The position numbers and the translations under genes are program-made. A DNA stretch of 64,000 nucleotides from Pseudomonas massiliensis (GTDB lineage: Bacteria > Pseudomonadota > Gammaproteobacteria > Pseudomonadales > Pseudomonadaceae), in the NCBI RefSeq assembly GCF_000826105.1, contig NZ_CCYK01000006.1, positions 620,001 to 684,000 on the forward strand, given 5' to 3'. The notes under the pieces are model-generated. The model worked only from the letters and a program-made list of their open reading frames with translations, was not told the DNA's origin and made no database searches. This document shows positions 36,284-46,616 of this stretch, in pieces; positions within the stretch are counted from its first letter, which is position 1, and every line of letters starts with the position of its first letter.

Positions 36284-36359
36284 TGGTGGGTCGTGTAGGA
36301 TTCGAACCTACGACCAATTGGTTAAAAGCCAACTGCTCTACCAACTGAGCTAACGACCC
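36284..36359 (-). tRNA. tRNA-Lys (anticodon TTT)
   Basis: This 76-base minus-strand gene begins GGGTCGTTAGCTCAGTTGG and has anticodon loop CTTTTAA, T-arm GGTTCGAATCC and encoded CCA. The acceptor arms GGGTCGT and ACGACCC pair fully. It has its own promoter and terminator. Confidence 0.97.
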
Positions 36360-36373
36360 GCTTGGTGGTGCGC

Positions 36374-36401
36374 ATCATACTGATTTCTAAGCAGTAATCA
36401 A
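36374..36401 (-). promoter_or_regulatory. sigma-70 promoter of tRNA-Lys
   Basis: On the minus strand TTGATT (36396-36401) and TATGAT (36374-36379) are 16 bases apart. The -10 box ends 14 bases before the tRNA 5' end. It is placed in the short gap after queC. Confidence 0.65.
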
Positions 36402-36419
36402 CCCCCGATGGGAAAAACT

Positions 36420-37094
36420 TTACCGGTAGTGGGTAGGGTCAGCGACACCGGCGGCAGCAAAACCTTCAGCACGCAAGCGGCAACTGTCACACTTGCCACA
36501 GGCGCGCCCGTCTTCATCGGCCTGGTAGCACGACACGGTGAGGCTGTAGTCCACACCCTCGGCAATGCCTCTGCGCACGATCTGCGCCTTGCTCATGTTC
36601 TGCAGCGGTGCCTGGATTCTAAAGCCCTGCCCTTCCACGCCCGCCTTGGTGGCAAGGTTGGCAAGACGCTCGAAGGCTTCGACGAACTCCGGACGGCAAT
36701 CTGGGTAACCTGAATAGTCGACGGCATTCACGCCGATAAAGATATCGCGCGCGCCCAGGACTTCGGCCCAGCCCAACGCCAGGGAGAGGAATACGGTATT
36801 GCGCGCGGGAACGTAGGTTACTGGAATGCCTTCGGTGGGCGCTTCAGGTACATCGATGCTGGTATCGGTCAATGCCGAACCACCCATGCCGTCCAGGTCG
36901 AGCCCGATGACCTTGTGCGCCACGGCGCCCAGGTCCTTGGCGACCCGCGCCGCGGCCTGGAGCTCGGCGCGGTGACGCTGACCATAATCGAAGCTCATGG
37001 TGTAGCAGGCGTAGCCCTCGGCGCGGGCCATGGCCACCACTGTGGCAGAATCCAGGCCACCGGACAGCAGGATAACGGCTCTCTTCTCAGACAT
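36420..37094 (-). CDS. queC: 7-cyano-7-deazaguanine synthase QueC
   Basis: This 224-residue enzyme makes preQ0 from 7-carboxy-7-deazaguanine, ammonia and ATP in queuosine synthesis. It has the PP-loop SGGLDSATV at residue 11 and the zinc-binding cysteines [17 protein letters not shown] near the C-terminus. queE, the preceding pathway step, lies 28 bases upstream on the same strand. The pathway modifies tRNAs with GUN anticodons, so the neighbouring tRNA-Lys is not its substrate. Confidence 0.97.
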   Translation of the reverse strand: MSEKRAVILLSGGLDSATVVAMARAEGYACYTMSFDYGQRHRAELQAAARVAKDLGAVAHKVIGLDLDGMGGSALTDTSIDVPEAPTEGIPVTYVPARNTVFLSLALGWAEVLGARDIFIGVNAVDYSGYPDCRPEFVEAFERLANLATKAGVEGQGFRIQAPLQNMSKAQIVRRGIAEGVDYSLTVSCYQADEDGRACGKCDSCRLRAEGFAAAGVADPTHYR

Positions 37095-37122
37095 GAATGC
37101 TTCTCCTTGGTCAGCGATTGGT

Positions 37123-37770
37123 TCAGCGGCCTGGCTCGTCGTTCCATAGCAACTTATGCAGCTGCAACTGGAAGCGCACCGGCAAGTTATCCGCCACTAT
37201 CCAGTCGGCGAGGGCTGTCGCGCTGATGTCATGATGGCTGGGCGAGAACAGCACTTCACCGGCCCGCTCGCCCAGGTTGTATTCGATCATCTTGGAAACG
37301 GCCCAGTCATAATCCTCTCGGGAACAGATCACGAATTTGACCTGGTCGTTCCTGGTCAACAGCGCCATGTTCTCGTAGCGATTGCGGTGAGATTCCTTGG
37401 AGCCGGGCGTCTTCAAGTCCACTACCCGACTCACTCGCGTATCGGTAGCAGAAATATCCAGGGCCCCGCTCGTCTCCAGGGATACGTCATAGCCCGCGTC
37501 GCAGAGCCTTTGCAGCAAAGGGATAGCATTAGGCTGCGCCAAGGGCTCGCCACCGGTTACGCAAACATAGCGCGGACGCAACGCCGCTACTTGCGCCAGG
37601 ATGCTGTCCAGGGTCATGAGCGTTCCGCCACTGAAGGCGTAGGCGCTGTCGCAGTATTGGCAGCGCAGCGGACAGCCGGTGAGCCGTACGAAAACCGTGG
37701 GTAGGCCCGCGGTCCGTGTCTCCCCCTGCAGCGAGTGGAAGATTTCGGTAATGCGTAGAGTGTCAGACAT
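37123..37770 (-). CDS. queE: 7-carboxy-7-deazaguanine synthase QueE
   Basis: This 215-residue radical-SAM enzyme converts carboxytetrahydropterin to 7-carboxy-7-deazaguanine. It carries the C-x3-C-x2-C cluster motif in [13 protein letters not shown] (about residues 32-38), the TGGEPLAQ motif that binds SAM, and the usual SLQGET start. The ATG at 37770 is used; an in-frame ATG at 37803 adds an unconserved stretch. The gene lies just after the tol-pal terminator and probably starts a queE-queC unit. Confidence 0.96.
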   Translation of the reverse strand: MSDTLRITEIFHSLQGETRTAGLPTVFVRLTGCPLRCQYCDSAYAFSGGTLMTLDSILAQVAALRPRYVCVTGGEPLAQPNAIPLLQRLCDAGYDVSLETSGALDISATDTRVSRVVDLKTPGSKESHRNRYENMALLTRNDQVKFVICSREDYDWAVSKMIEYNLGERAGEVLFSPSHHDISATALADWIVADNLPVRFQLQLHKLLWNDEPGR

Positions 37771-37879
37771 GATCGCCACGGGCGTGGCAGCTAAACAGGC
37801 CACCCGCCTCCGCTAGCACCTGCGCCCACCGGCGGGGCCGGGCGAACGAAGGTCGTTGATAAAGGGCGCAGATTCTAGC

Positions 37880-37905
37880 GAAAAAACCCGCGTCATGCGC
37901 GGGTT
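37880..37905 (-). terminator. intrinsic terminator at the end of the tol-pal-cpoB operon
   Basis: On the minus strand AACCCGCG pairs with CGCGGGTT across a 5-base loop, followed by TTTT. It lies between the cpoB stop and queE. Confidence 0.82.
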
Positions 37906-37929
37906 CATTCACAAGCGTTGCAAAGTGGC

Positions 37930-38751
37930 TCAGAGCCGCTGCAGGTCTCGTTGCGCCAATTGCGCCGCCGCCGTACCCGGGAACTGGCTGACCACCTGCT
38001 GCAGAATCGGCTTCACCCGATCGGTATGGCCCAGCCGACGTTCCACATCGGCCAGTTTGTACATGGCGTCAGGCACCTTCGGGTGCTTGGGGTAGAGCTG
38101 GCTGACCTTGGCAAAGGCCTGGCCCGCGCCCTGAAGGTCGCCCTTGGCCAGGTTGACTTCGCCCAGCCAGTACTGCGCGTTGCCGGCGTACTGGCTATTG
38201 GGGTATTTGCGCAGGAAAGCCGAAAATGCCTGGCTTGCCTTGTCGAAATCCTTCGCCTTGATCAGGTCGAAGGCAGCATCGTAATAGAGCTTTTCCTTGG
38301 CCGGGTCCGCTGGCTCAGCGTTGGCGGCTGGCTGATCGGCCGGAGCCATGTCGGCGCCTGGAGCGCCGCCAGTGGCGGGAATCTGGGAAGCGTCGGCCGG
38401 GGCCGATTGTTGCACCGGGGCACCCGTACCGATTCGACGGTCGAGGTCCTGGTAGCGATCCAGTGCTTCCTGTTTCATCTGCTGGATCTGGTTCTGCTGG
38501 ACTTCAAGCTGGCCGCGAAGCCGAGCGATATCTTCCTGCATTTGTTGCAATTGCATGAACAGCTCGCCCTGCGCCGAGACAGGAGCCGACGAGGCTCCTG
38601 ACCCGGCGTAGGCGCCGCTCGTGCCATAACCGGAGGGTGGATAGCTGGTACCGCTACCGGCACCGCTTCCATCGACCACGGGAACCGCCGCCCACACCGA
38701 AAACGGGAGGGACAGCGCCAAGGCAGTTACAACACGACGGCACGCTCGCAT
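37930..38751 (-). CDS. cpoB: cell division coordinator CpoB (YbgF)
   Basis: This 273-residue periplasmic protein has a signal peptide (cleavage near residue 21, VWAAVP), a Gly/Ser-rich linker, and a trimerising coiled coil (LMQLQQMQEDIARLRGQL area, about 65-110). The C-terminal TPR units (AFDLIKAKDFDKASQAFSAF, QYAGNAQYWLGEVNLAKGD) complete it. The family links Tol-Pal to peptidoglycan synthesis during constriction. It is seven bases after pal, last in the operon. Confidence 0.94.
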   Translation of the reverse strand: MRACRRVVTALALSLPFSVWAAVPVVDGSGAGSGTSYPPSGYGTSGAYAGSGASSAPVSAQGELFMQLQQMQEDIARLRGQLEVQQNQIQQMKQEALDRYQDLDRRIGTGAPVQQSAPADASQIPATGGAPGADMAPADQPAANAEPADPAKEKLYYDAAFDLIKAKDFDKASQAFSAFLRKYPNSQYAGNAQYWLGEVNLAKGDLQGAGQAFAKVSQLYPKHPKVPDAMYKLADVERRLGHTDRVKPILQQVVSQFPGTAAAQLAQRDLQRL

Positions 38752-38757
38752 GACGAA

Positions 38758-39267
38758 TTACTTACGCAGTTCGACGCGACGGTTTTGAGCCCAGGACTGC
38801 TCGTCGTTGCCGGTAGCGACTGGACGCTCTTCACCGTAGGAAACGATTTCCAGCTGAGCAGGAGAAACGCCCTGCAGAACCAGGTAACGCTGAACGGCCT
38901 TGGCACGACGCTCACCCAGCGCCATGTTGTATTCGCGGGTACCGCGCTCGTCGGTGTTACCTTCCAGGACGACGCGAGCACCGCTGGCTTTCAGGTCCTT
39001 GGCGTGGACGTCCAGGGCACGCATGGCTTCCGGCTTCAGGTCGGAGCTGTCGTATTCGAAGTAGAAGGTGGTGATAGCGCGCAGAGCGGCTTCGTCGCTC
39101 AGGCTGCCGTCGACGGCACCGGTGTTTGCACCGTAGCCAGCGTTCGGGTCTACGGCGCCGGCGCCAGCGCCTTCACCAGCGTTGTCACCGCCCTTGGAGG
39201 AGCAACCTACAGCCACGGCCATGGCCAGGGCCAGCGCAGCGAATTTACCAAACTTCAGCATTTCCAT
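38758..39267 (-). CDS. pal: peptidoglycan-associated lipoprotein Pal (OprL)
   Basis: This 169-residue outer-membrane lipoprotein has a lipobox (AVGC, lipidated Cys22), an Ala/Gly-rich linker and an OmpA-like domain with [16 protein letters not shown]. The peptidoglycan-binding residues lie in [20 protein letters not shown]. It anchors the outer membrane to peptidoglycan and binds TolB. It is nearly identical to the P. putida protein as recalled. Confidence 0.97.
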   Translation of the reverse strand: MEMLKFGKFAALALAMAVAVGCSSKGGDNAGEGAGAGAVDPNAGYGANTGAVDGSLSDEAALRAITTFYFEYDSSDLKPEAMRALDVHAKDLKASGARVVLEGNTDERGTREYNMALGERRAKAVQRYLVLQGVSPAQLEIVSYGEERPVATGNDEQSWAQNRRVELRK

Positions 39268-39319
39268 CGTGAAACTCCTAATGAACCCCAGTGTGTTAAG
39301 TGTAACGTTGTGCGCCGCG

Positions 39320-40618
39320 TCAGTTCAGGTAAGGGGACCAGGACGGTTCTCTGACTTCGCCTTGAGCGGTAGGAAGCGGGAGCCTCACGCGGCCATTTAG
39401 CGACACGAGCATCAAGACTCCCCGGCCCTGCGAGCGGGTGGCGTAGATTACCATGGTGCCGTTGGGCGCAACAGTGGGCGACTCATCAAGACTGGAGTCC
39501 GTGAGAATCTTGACGTTACCACGGACGAGGTCCTGGGAAGCCACCTTGAAATTGGTGAAGCCGTCCTGCCGATGGATCATCACCAGCGTCTTTTCATCCG
39601 CCGACAGTTTCGGGTTCGCGTTGTAGTTGCCAACGAAGGTCACCCGTTCGGCATTGCCGCTACCCACGCTGGTCTTGTAGATCTGTGGCTTGCCACCGCG
39701 GTCGGACGTGAAGTACAGCGTAGAGCCATCCTTGCCCCAGAAAGGTTCGGTGTCGATGGCCGGGCTGTTGGTCACTCGGGTCAGGCCACGGCTGCCCAGG
39801 TCCATCACGTAGATTTCCGGATTGCCATCCTTGGACAGTACGAACGCCAGGCGATTGCCGTCCGGAGAGAACGCCGGCGCACCGTTCAGGCCTTCGAAGT
39901 TGGTCAGCTGCTCACGACGGCCGGTGTCCACGTATTGAATGAAGATGCGCGGACGCTTCTGCTCGAAGGAAACGTAGGCGATACGCTTGCCATCGGGCGC
40001 GTAGCGCGGCGACAGGATCGGCTCACGGGACTGCAGCAGGGTCACGGCGCGTGCGCCGTCGTAGTCCGAGCGCTGCAGGGTATAGCGCACGTTGTTGCCA
40101 CCCAGACGCTCGGCGGTGACATAGAGCATGCGAGTGGAAAAGGCGCCCTTGATGCCGGTGAGCTTCTCGAACGACTGGTCGGCGATGTAGTGAGCCATGT
40201 CGCGCAGCTGGTCTACCCCACCGCTTACGCTACCGGTGCTGACCTGCTGTTCCGTGGCCACGTTGAACAGGGTGTATTGCACCTGAAGACGGCCGCCAGC
40301 TGGCACGATGCTGCCCACCATCAGGTACTGGGCGCCCAGGGCTTTCCAGTCCCGGAAGATCACTTCGCTGGGCTGGGACGGCAGGCTGATCATGTTCTGC
40401 CGTGGAATGGGCGCGTAGTAGCCGGAGTTGCGCAGGTCGTCGCCGATGATCTGCGCCATGTCGTCGGGCAGCGCACCACCCTGGTACCCGAAGGGCACCA
40501 CGGCGATGGGCGTCGCCCGGTCGGTGCCGCTGGTGACCATGATGTTTTTTTCGTCGGCCTGGGCCAGGCCCGCCGCGCAACAGAGCACGACAAGCAGGCC
40601 TCGAAGAAGATTAATCAC
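39320..40618 (-). CDS. tolB: Tol-Pal periplasmic protein TolB
   Basis: This 432-residue periplasmic protein has a signal peptide (cleavage after LAQA), an N-terminal alpha/beta domain that contacts TolA, and a six-bladed WD-like propeller that binds Pal. The propeller repeats are visible as [35 protein letters not shown] and [20 protein letters not shown]. The start is a GTG at 40618 that overlaps the tolA stop (GTGA). Confidence 0.96.
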   Translation of the reverse strand: MINLLRGLLVVLCCAAGLAQADEKNIMVTSGTDRATPIAVVPFGYQGGALPDDMAQIIGDDLRNSGYYAPIPRQNMISLPSQPSEVIFRDWKALGAQYLMVGSIVPAGGRLQVQYTLFNVATEQQVSTGSVSGGVDQLRDMAHYIADQSFEKLTGIKGAFSTRMLYVTAERLGGNNVRYTLQRSDYDGARAVTLLQSREPILSPRYAPDGKRIAYVSFEQKRPRIFIQYVDTGRREQLTNFEGLNGAPAFSPDGNRLAFVLSKDGNPEIYVMDLGSRGLTRVTNSPAIDTEPFWGKDGSTLYFTSDRGGKPQIYKTSVGSGNAERVTFVGNYNANPKLSADEKTLVMIHRQDGFTNFKVASQDLVRGNVKILTDSSLDESPTVAPNGTMVIYATRSQGRGVLMLVSLNGRVRLPLPTAQGEVREPSWSPYLN

Positions 40619-41718
40619 AACGCAAGATCCTCAGGTGTGAATGTCATTTTGAAGGAGCGGTACTGGTTGAAGTCGCTGGGTTTCATGCCCTGCATTTCCG
40701 TCAACCTACCAATGTTCTTCACCGCCGCCACCGCGGAGCTGTCATAGGGGGCGTCCCCACTGGACTTCGCCACGCTGACGTTGGTGATGGTGCCATCAGG
40801 CAGCATGTTGATCTGCAGCACAACCGTCATGCCCTTGCGCGCCGATGGTGGCCGTGCCCAACCCTCGGCGGCGCGCGAACGAATCAGGTCATCGAAATTG
40901 CCAGCGACCTCGTCTCCCTGTTCATCGGCCAGCGCCTGCTGCCGCTGGGGCGTGTCGGACAGCAAGTCCGCCAGCGCCTGGGCTTTCTTGTCTTCGGCAG
41001 CCTTGCGGGCCGCTTCCTGGGCCTTCTTCTTCGCGGCATCGGCGGCGGCCTTTTTCTTGGCCTCCTCCGCAGCCTTGGCCTTGGCTTCCTCGGCGGCCTT
41101 GGCCTTGGCATCATCCGCGGCTTTTTTCTTGGCTTCCTCGGCAGCCTTGGCGGCATCGGCGGCGGCTTTCTTCTTGGCCTCTTCGGCAGCCTGCTTCTTG
41201 GCCTCTTCCTCGGCCTCTTTCTTCGCTTCTTCCGCAGCCTTCTTCTTGGCGATCTCGGCCTGCTCGGCTTTCTTCGCCTCGGCGGCCTTGGCGGCTTCGG
41301 CAGCCTTCGCCGCTTCCGCGGCCTTGGCGGCTTCAGCGGCCTTGGCGGCGGCCTCGGCTTTCTTGGCTTCGTCGGCCTGGCGGGCGGCTTCGGCTTTTTG
41401 AGCGGCCTCGGCTTTCTTTTGTTCCGCCGCCTTTATCTCCTCCTGCTCCACCTTCTTGGTTTCCATCTGCTCGACTTCGGTCTGGCGCGCGGCGGATTTC
41501 TTCGCCTCGCCCGCAAGCTTCTGGTTGGTCTGGGTGGTGGCCTGGCTCTTGGACTTGAGCTGGTAGAGGGTCGCCTGGACGATAGGCTTGGCCGGAGGCA
41601 GTTCCGGCGTCATGGCGAAGCTGACGAACAGCATGCCGAAGATGAGCGCATGCAGCGCGACGGCCCATACAGTGGGCCAGAAGTAGTTTTCCGAGGCGGA
41701 ATGCTCTCGATGTCGCAT
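40615..41718 (-). CDS. tolA: Tol-Pal energy-transducing protein TolA
   Basis: This 367-residue protein has one N-terminal TM helix ([17 protein letters not shown], about 14-34) that contacts TolQR, and a long Ala/Lys/Glu helix (about 50-245) spanning the periplasm. The C-terminal domain (about 265-367, [19 protein letters not shown]) binds TolB/Pal. The helical domain is built of imperfect [12 protein letters not shown] repeats, so the DNA at about 40980-41420 is low complexity and prone to length change. The start is the ATG at 41718, one base into the tolR stop, or the GTG just before it at 41721. Confidence 0.94.
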   Translation of the reverse strand: MRHREHSASENYFWPTVWAVALHALIFGMLFVSFAMTPELPPAKPIVQATLYQLKSKSQATTQTNQKLAGEAKKSAARQTEVEQMETKKVEQEEIKAAEQKKAEAAQKAEAARQADEAKKAEAAAKAAEAAKAAEAAKAAEAAKAAEAKKAEQAEIAKKKAAEEAKKEAEEEAKKQAAEEAKKKAAADAAKAAEEAKKKAADDAKAKAAEEAKAKAAEEAKKKAAADAAKKKAQEAARKAAEDKKAQALADLLSDTPQRQQALADEQGDEVAGNFDDLIRSRAAEGWARPPSARKGMTVVLQINMLPDGTITNVSVAKSSGDAPYDSSAVAAVKNIGRLTEMQGMKPSDFNQYRSFKMTFTPEDLAL

Positions 41719-42170
41719 CACGGGGCCTCGGTGATCAGGCCGACGTTACCGACACCGGCCTTCTGCAGCCCACCCATGGCGCCCATGACGGCGCCATAGT
41801 CGACCGACTTGTCGCCCCGGATGAACACCTGGGTCTTCTTGCCGTTGGCATTGCCCTGGTTGATGATCGCGGTCACGGCCTGGGTCATCTGCGGCAAGGT
41901 ATTGGCCTTGGCCATCTGTTTGTCGGTATCGACCTCGCTACCCAGGTTCCAATAGTAGGTTTTGTCCGCCTTGATGGAGATGGTCAGCACCTGGGTGTTG
42001 TTGTCCTGGGGCAGGGCCTCGCTGGACACCTTGGGCAGGTCAACCTTCACCCCCTGGTTGAGCATGGGAGCGGTAACCATGAAGATGACCAGCAGCACCA
42101 GCATCACGTCGATGTAGGGCACTACGTTCATCTCGGCCACCGGCTTGCGTTTTTGCCGAACTCGAGCCAT
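41718..42170 (-). CDS. tolR: Tol-Pal stator protein TolR
   Basis: This 150-residue ExbD/TolR protein has one TM helix (VPYIDVMLVLLVIFMVTAPM, about 17-36) containing the essential proton-path Asp (YIDVML). A periplasmic domain ends GAVMGAMGGLQKAGV. It forms the proton-driven motor with TolQ. It starts 13 bases after tolQ. Confidence 0.96.
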   Translation of the reverse strand: MARVRQKRKPVAEMNVVPYIDVMLVLLVIFMVTAPMLNQGVKVDLPKVSSEALPQDNNTQVLTISIKADKTYYWNLGSEVDTDKQMAKANTLPQMTQAVTAIINQGNANGKKTQVFIRGDKSVDYGAVMGAMGGLQKAGVGNVGLITEAP

Positions 42171-42183
42171 GGGAAATACCTGC

Positions 42184-42879
42184 TTACTCTTCGCTGGTGT
42201 GCACTTTGCGGTGCAGGATCGCCTGGAACTCGTCGGCGAAGGTGTAGTAGCGGCCGATCAGGGTTTCGCTACGCGCCGAGAAGCGGTTGTAGGCGATTAC
42301 CGCCGGGATGGCGGCGAACAGGCCGATGGCGGTGGCGATCAGCGCCTCCGCGATTCCCGGCGCCACGGTAGCAAGGGTGGCTTGCTGCACCGCGGCCAGG
42401 CCGCGGAAAGAGTTCATGATGCCCCAGACCGTTCCGAACAGGCCGATGTAGGGGCTGGTGGAACCCACGGTCGCCAGGAACGGCAGGGTTTGCTCCAGCT
42501 TTTCTTCCTCGCGGGAGATGGCCACGCGCATGGCCCGGCCTACGCCTTCCATGACCGCGTCAGGGTCCACGCCTGGTTGCTGCCGCAGGCGAGAAAATTC
42601 CTTGAAGCCGGCGCGGAAGATCTGCTCCACGCCCGAGTCAGGGTCCGGGTTGCTACCGGCCTGGCGATACAGCTTGGAAAGGTCGATGCCCGACCAGAAA
42701 CGTTCCTCGAAGGTATCCAGGGCGCGACGCCCCGCCCTGATCAGGTTGCTGCGCTGAAAGATGATGACCCACGAGGTGACCGAAGCGGCCACCAGGATCA
42801 GCATCACCAGTTGAACGACGATACTGGCGTTACTGACCAGGCTCCACATGGAGGTATGGTCGACGGCGTTAGCTTCCAC
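42184..42879 (-). CDS. tolQ: Tol-Pal motor protein TolQ
   Basis: This 231-residue ExbB/TolQ/MotA-family protein has three TM helices (about 16-38, 135-157 and 170-192). The conserved [16 protein letters not shown] lies in the second and [17 protein letters not shown] in the third. The GTG at 42879 has AGGAG seven bases upstream and gives the usual length (E. coli 230); the ATG at 42915 lies inside ybgC and has no site. The start overlaps the ybgC end by 11 bases. Confidence 0.95.
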   Translation of the reverse strand: MEANAVDHTSMWSLVSNASIVVQLVMLILVAASVTSWVIIFQRSNLIRAGRRALDTFEERFWSGIDLSKLYRQAGSNPDPDSGVEQIFRAGFKEFSRLRQQPGVDPDAVMEGVGRAMRVAISREEEKLEQTLPFLATVGSTSPYIGLFGTVWGIMNSFRGLAAVQQATLATVAPGIAEALIATAIGLFAAIPAVIAYNRFSARSETLIGRYYTFADEFQAILHRKVHTSEE

Positions 42880-43336
42880 GCTGGTTCTCCTGCTCTTTAG
42901 TTGTACCCAAGCCATCGTCTTCGGCGAATGCCGCGCGCATGGCGGGTGGAATGGCTCGGGGTTTGAAATTGTCGGCGCGCACGCACGCCACCAGGAACCG
43001 GCCCTCGCACAGAAGGCGATCGTCCGACGCCCGCCTGACCTGCTGCACGAAGCGCAGGCTGGCGCGGTTCAGTTCGCACACCTGGGCGCTGACGTGCAAT
43101 TCGTCGTCCAGTCGCGCCGGCTCGTGGTAGCGGGCCTCGCTGGAATGAACGACGAACAGCAGGTTTTCCGCCGCCAGCACGGATTGCACATAGCCCAGCT
43201 CGCGCAGACGCTCGGTGCGTGCCCGTTCCATGAACTTGAGGTAGTTGACGTAATAAACGATGCCGCCGGCATCGGTGTCCTCGTAGTACACGCGACAACG
43301 ATGAACGAACGGCGCAAGCCCGTTTTGCGCGCGCAT
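42869..43336 (-). CDS. ybgC: YbgC-family acyl-CoA thioesterase
   Basis: This 155-residue hotdog-fold thioesterase is the usual first gene of tol-pal operons. The catalytic Asp lies in [20 protein letters not shown] (about residues 17-36). The family hydrolyses short-chain or ACP-linked acyl thioesters at the inner membrane. It starts 140 bases after ruvB, so the tol-pal promoter may lie in that gap. Confidence 0.94.
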   Translation of the reverse strand: MRAQNGLAPFVHRCRVYYEDTDAGGIVYYVNYLKFMERARTERLRELGYVQSVLAAENLLFVVHSSEARYHEPARLDDELHVSAQVCELNRASLRFVQQVRRASDDRLLCEGRFLVACVRADNFKPRAIPPAMRAAFAEDDGLGTTKEQENQRGS

Positions 43337-43476
43337 ACTCTAGTGCGAACTCCCTGGGTTGCCAATCCGGCCTGGCAATTGTTTTTTCAATGACTTGGAG
43401 GCCTTGGACAAAGCAACCGTCACATCTGCCCCTAGGACCATGGAATCGCCGATTCGATCAGCGCCACCGAGCCCTT

Positions 43477-44514
43477 TCATGGGTTCTCGTCCTCGAAGCC
43501 CGGTTCGGAACGCTCGGCGCGGTTGAGCCCGAAATGCAGGTAGGCATGCCGAGTCACCACGCGCCCACGGGGCGTACGCATGATGTAGCCTTGCTGGATC
43601 AGGTAAGGCTCGAGCACATCCTCGATGGTATGACGTTCCTCGCTGATGGCGGCGGCCAGGTTGTCCACGCCGACGGGGCCGCCGTCGAACTTCTCGATCA
43701 TGGTCAGCAGCAGGCGGCGGTCCTGGTGATCGAAGCCTCGCTCGTCCACGTCGAGCATGTTCAGGGCCAGGTCCGCGACCGCCTTGCTGATTTCACCCTT
43801 GCCACGCACCTGGGCGTAGTCCCTGACCCGACGCAGGAGACGATTGGCGATACGTGGCGTGCCCCGGGCGCGCCGGGCGATCTCGAAAGCGCCGTCAGGG
43901 TCGATGTTCAGGCCCAGGATACGACCGGAGCGGCCGACGATGGTGGCCAGGTCCGCATCGCTGTAGAACTCCAGGCGCTGGACGATCCCGAAACGGTCCC
44001 GCAGGGGGTTGGTCAGCATGCCGGCGCGAGTGGTGGCGCCTACCAGGGTGAAGGGAGGCAGGTCCAGCTTGATGGACCGCGCAGCCGGCCCCTCGCCGAT
44101 CATGATATCCAGCTGGAAGTCTTCCATGGCCGGGTAGAGCACTTCCTCCACGATGGGCGACAGTCTATGGATCTCGTCGATGAAGAGCACATCATGGGGT
44201 TCGAGGTTGGTCAGCATGGCCGCCAGGTCACCAGGCCGCTCGAGCACAGGCCCGGAAGTGCTCTTGATGGAAACGCCCATCTCCTCGGCGATGATGTTGG
44301 CCAGGGTCGTCTTGCCCAGCCCAGGCGGGCCGAAGATAAGGGTATGGTCCAGGGACTCCGACCGCCCGCGCGCGGCCTGGATGAACAGTTCCATCTGTTC
44401 CCGCACCACAGGCTGGCCAATGTACTCGGCGAGCTTGAGCGGGCGGATCGCGCGGTCCTGCTGTTCTTCACGGTCGCGCCCGCTGGCGGAAATAAGGCGG
44501 TCGGCTTCAATCAC
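43477..44514 (-). CDS. ruvB: Holliday junction helicase motor RuvB
   Basis: This 345-residue AAA+ motor drives branch migration with RuvA. It has Walker [10 protein letters not shown] (about residue 64), Walker [11 protein letters not shown], sensor 1 GATTRAG and arginine-finger region [14 protein letters not shown]-terminal winged helix ends [18 protein letters not shown]. The start is a GTG at 44514, one base after the ruvA stop. Confidence 0.97.
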   Translation of the reverse strand: MIEADRLISASGRDREEQQDRAIRPLKLAEYIGQPVVREQMELFIQAARGRSESLDHTLIFGPPGLGKTTLANIIAEEMGVSIKSTSGPVLERPGDLAAMLTNLEPHDVLFIDEIHRLSPIVEEVLYPAMEDFQLDIMIGEGPAARSIKLDLPPFTLVGATTRAGMLTNPLRDRFGIVQRLEFYSDADLATIVGRSGRILGLNIDPDGAFEIARRARGTPRIANRLLRRVRDYAQVRGKGEISKAVADLALNMLDVDERGFDHQDRRLLLTMIEKFDGGPVGVDNLAAAISEERHTIEDVLEPYLIQQGYIMRTPRGRVVTRHAYLHFGLNRAERSEPGFEDENP

Positions 44515-44515
44515 G

Positions 44516-45127
44516 TCAGATCATCCCCTTGAGCGCCCGGCGGATGAGGTCTTCGCTGGACAGGCCCTTCTCGTTCACCGCCGACACGGCCTTGCTGGCC
44601 TCCTGCGGCTTGTACCCCAGCGAAATGAGCGCGCTGACCGCGTCCGTTTCCGCCGTGGCCACCGGCGCTCGGGCGATTGGCCCGTCGTCGGGCACCAGCT
44701 CGAACATCGCCGGCACTGTCTGCCAGGCCTTGAAGCGATCTTTGAGCTCGACCAGCAGGCGCTCGGCGGTTTTCTTGCCAACCCCTGGCACCTTGACCAA
44801 GGCACTGGTGTCCTGGGCCTGGACGCAGCGGATCAGCTCGTCCACCTCCAGGCTGGACATCAGGGCCAGGGCCAGCTTGGGGCCGACGCCGTTGAGACGA
44901 ATCAGCTCGCGAAACAGTTCGCGCTCCCGGCGCTCGTAGAAACCATACAGCAACTGGGCGTCCTCGCGGACCACCAGATGGGTGTGCAGCGTCAGCGCCT
45001 GGCCGACCGGCGGCAGGCGATAAAGCGTGGTCATGGGCACCTCGAGTTCATAGCCGAGGCCGTTGACGTCGAGAATAAGGTGCGGCGGTTGTTTTTCCGC
45101 CAGGGTGCCGCGCAAGCGTCCGATCAC
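44516..45127 (-). CDS. ruvA: Holliday junction DNA helicase subunit RuvA
   Basis: This 203-residue protein binds four-way junctions and loads RuvB. The OB fold ([20 protein letters not shown]) and helix-hairpin-helix motifs ([30 protein letters not shown]) are clear. The C-terminal domain III ([17 protein letters not shown]) contacts RuvB. The start is a GTG at 45127. It is separated by 117 bases from ruvC upstream. Confidence 0.97.
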   Translation of the reverse strand: MIGRLRGTLAEKQPPHLILDVNGLGYELEVPMTTLYRLPPVGQALTLHTHLVVREDAQLLYGFYERRERELFRELIRLNGVGPKLALALMSSLEVDELIRCVQAQDTSALVKVPGVGKKTAERLLVELKDRFKAWQTVPAMFELVPDDGPIARAPVATAETDAVSALISLGYKPQEASKAVSAVNEKGLSSEDLIRRALKGMI

Positions 45128-45244
45128 GATCGAGTCCTGAGATACCGGAGCCCCTGCAGGGAACCGGGGCTGTTAACGAGCCTGCGCGCATGATCGCAGC
45201 ATGGCAGGCATCGGCAAATGAAAAAGTTTGAGCGAATGCTGCCG

Positions 45245-45775
45245 CTATAGCCTGAGACGGCCGCCCCGGCTTCGCGCGGTATTGAGTCCGTGTGGCACCA
45301 GGCTGGAGCGGGTATGCGCGTGGCACAGCGCAATGGCCAGGGCATCGGAAGCATCGATCTGCGGCTTGGTGGTCAGCTTGAGCAAATGCATCACCATCAG
45401 CTGTACCTGCTCCTTGCTGGCCCCGCCCGTGCCGGTGATGGCCTGCTTGACCTGCGTGGCGGAGTATTCGGCAATTTCCAGCCCCTCCTCCGCCGCCGCG
45501 ACTATGGCAGCGCCACGGGCCTGCCCCAGCTTGAGCGCCGAGTCGGCGTTGCGGGCCATGAATACGCGCTCGATACCCATGGTGACGGGCCCGTGAACGC
45601 TGATGACCTCGCGCACGCTGCGATACACCACCTGCAGGCGCTCATGCAGCTCGCCGCTACCGGTTCGGATACATCCGGAGGCGACATACTCGCAGCCGCG
45701 CCCGAGCCCGCGATCGAGCACCACGCCATAGCCGGTGATCCGCGAACCGGGGTCGATGCCCAGGATCAGGCTCAA
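45245..45775 (-). CDS. ruvC: Holliday junction resolvase RuvC
   Basis: This 176-residue RNase-H-fold endonuclease cuts junctions held by RuvAB. The catalytic acidic residues are seen in [13 protein letters not shown] (D7 region), MGIERVFM, and near the C-terminus in [16 protein letters not shown]. The start is a TTG at 45775 that overlaps the yebC stop (TTGA), giving the family-length N-terminus. Weak TTG initiation suggests tight coupling to yebC. Confidence 0.96.
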   Translation of the reverse strand: MSLILGIDPGSRITGYGVVLDRGLGRGCEYVASGCIRTGSGELHERLQVVYRSVREVISVHGPVTMGIERVFMARNADSALKLGQARGAAIVAAAEEGLEIAEYSATQVKQAITGTGGASKEQVQLMVMHLLKLTTKPQIDASDALAIALCHAHTRSSLVPHGLNTARSRGGRLRL

Positions 45776-46518
45776 CCGAGTTGTTCCATGATGTCATCGG
45801 CGATGGCGGCGTTGGAGTAGACGTTCTGAACGTCGTCCAGGTCCTCCAGCATGTCGAGCAGCTTGAGCACTTTTTCCGCCCCTTCGCGGTCGAGCTCGGC
45901 CTGAGTGCTCGGCGCCATGATGATCTCGGCATCGGTGGCCTTGAAACCGGCGGCTTCCAATGCGGTACGTACCGCATAGAAGCTGGCGAAGGAGGTGAAC
46001 ACGTCCACCGAGCCATCTTCATGACTGACCACGTCGTCCGCTTCGGCCTCGATGGCCGCCTCGGTCAGGGCCTCTTCATCCACGCCCGGGGCGAAGCTCA
46101 ACTGCCCCTTGCGCTCGAACAGGTAGGCCACCGAACCATCGGTACCCAGGTTGCCGCCGCACTTGCTGAATGCATGACGAACGGCCGCGGCGGTGCGATT
46201 GCGGTTGTCGCTCATGGCTTCCACCATGACCGCCACGCCGCCAGGGCCGTAGCCTTCGTAGCTCAGTTCCTCGACATTCTCGCCTTCGGTGGAGCCCGCC
46301 CCGCGCGCGATGGCGCGGTCGATGATCTCCCGGCTCATGTTGGCGCCCAGGGCCTTGTCCAGGGCCAGCCGCAGGCGCGGGTTGGACGCGGGGTCACCTC
46401 CACCCTGCTTGGCCGCCACGGTCAGCTCGCGAATCCATTTGGTGAAGATCTTGCCCCTCTTGGCATCCTGGCGTTCTTTGCGGTGCTTGATGTTCGCCCA
46501 CTTGGAATGACCTGCCAT
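45772..46518 (-). CDS. yebC: YebC/TACO1-family protein
   Basis: This 248-residue protein begins [20 protein letters not shown] and has the family segments [20 protein letters not shown] and [19 protein letters not shown]. YebC proteins were long annotated as transcriptional regulators; more recent work links them to translation of difficult (for example polyproline) sequences on the ribosome. The Pseudomonas gene typically sits next to ruvC, as here. It follows aspS after a terminator-like hairpin. Confidence 0.95.
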   Translation of the reverse strand: MAGHSKWANIKHRKERQDAKRGKIFTKWIRELTVAAKQGGGDPASNPRLRLALDKALGANMSREIIDRAIARGAGSTEGENVEELSYEGYGPGGVAVMVEAMSDNRNRTAAAVRHAFSKCGGNLGTDGSVAYLFERKGQLSFAPGVDEEALTEAAIEAEADDVVSHEDGSVDVFTSFASFYAVRTALEAAGFKATDAEIIMAPSTQAELDREGAEKVLKLLDMLEDLDDVQNVYSNAAIADDIMEQLG

Positions 46519-46542
46519 AAAGACTCCGATACGTATTCATTA

Positions 46543-46579
46543 CAAAACCGCCCCCGCGCGTATGACGCGGCGGGGGCGC
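46543..46579 (-). terminator. GC-rich terminator-like hairpin between aspS and yebC
   Basis: On the minus strand GCCCCCGC and GCGGGGGC flank a 12-base loop and are followed by GGTTTT. It lies in the 98-base gap after aspS. It may terminate only part of the aspS transcripts. Confidence 0.65.
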
Positions 46580-46616
46580 GAGGGTACTGCCAGCGACGCC
46601 GAGGCGCCTGCTCGAT

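Noticed and set aside
36284..36359. tRNA-Lys as an integration site for a mobile element
   Set aside because: Both flanks are core genes or ordinary chromosomal genes; no integrase or duplicated tRNA 3' end was seen.
36284..37094. Possible functional link between queC/queE and the adjacent tRNA-Lys
   Set aside because: Queuosine modifies tRNAs with GUN anticodons (Tyr, His, Asn, Asp), and the tRNA has its own promoter and terminator.
40980..41420. Repetitive DNA that looked like a tandem-repeat array
   Set aside because: It encodes the Ala/Lys/Glu helical domain of TolA, which is naturally repetitive.
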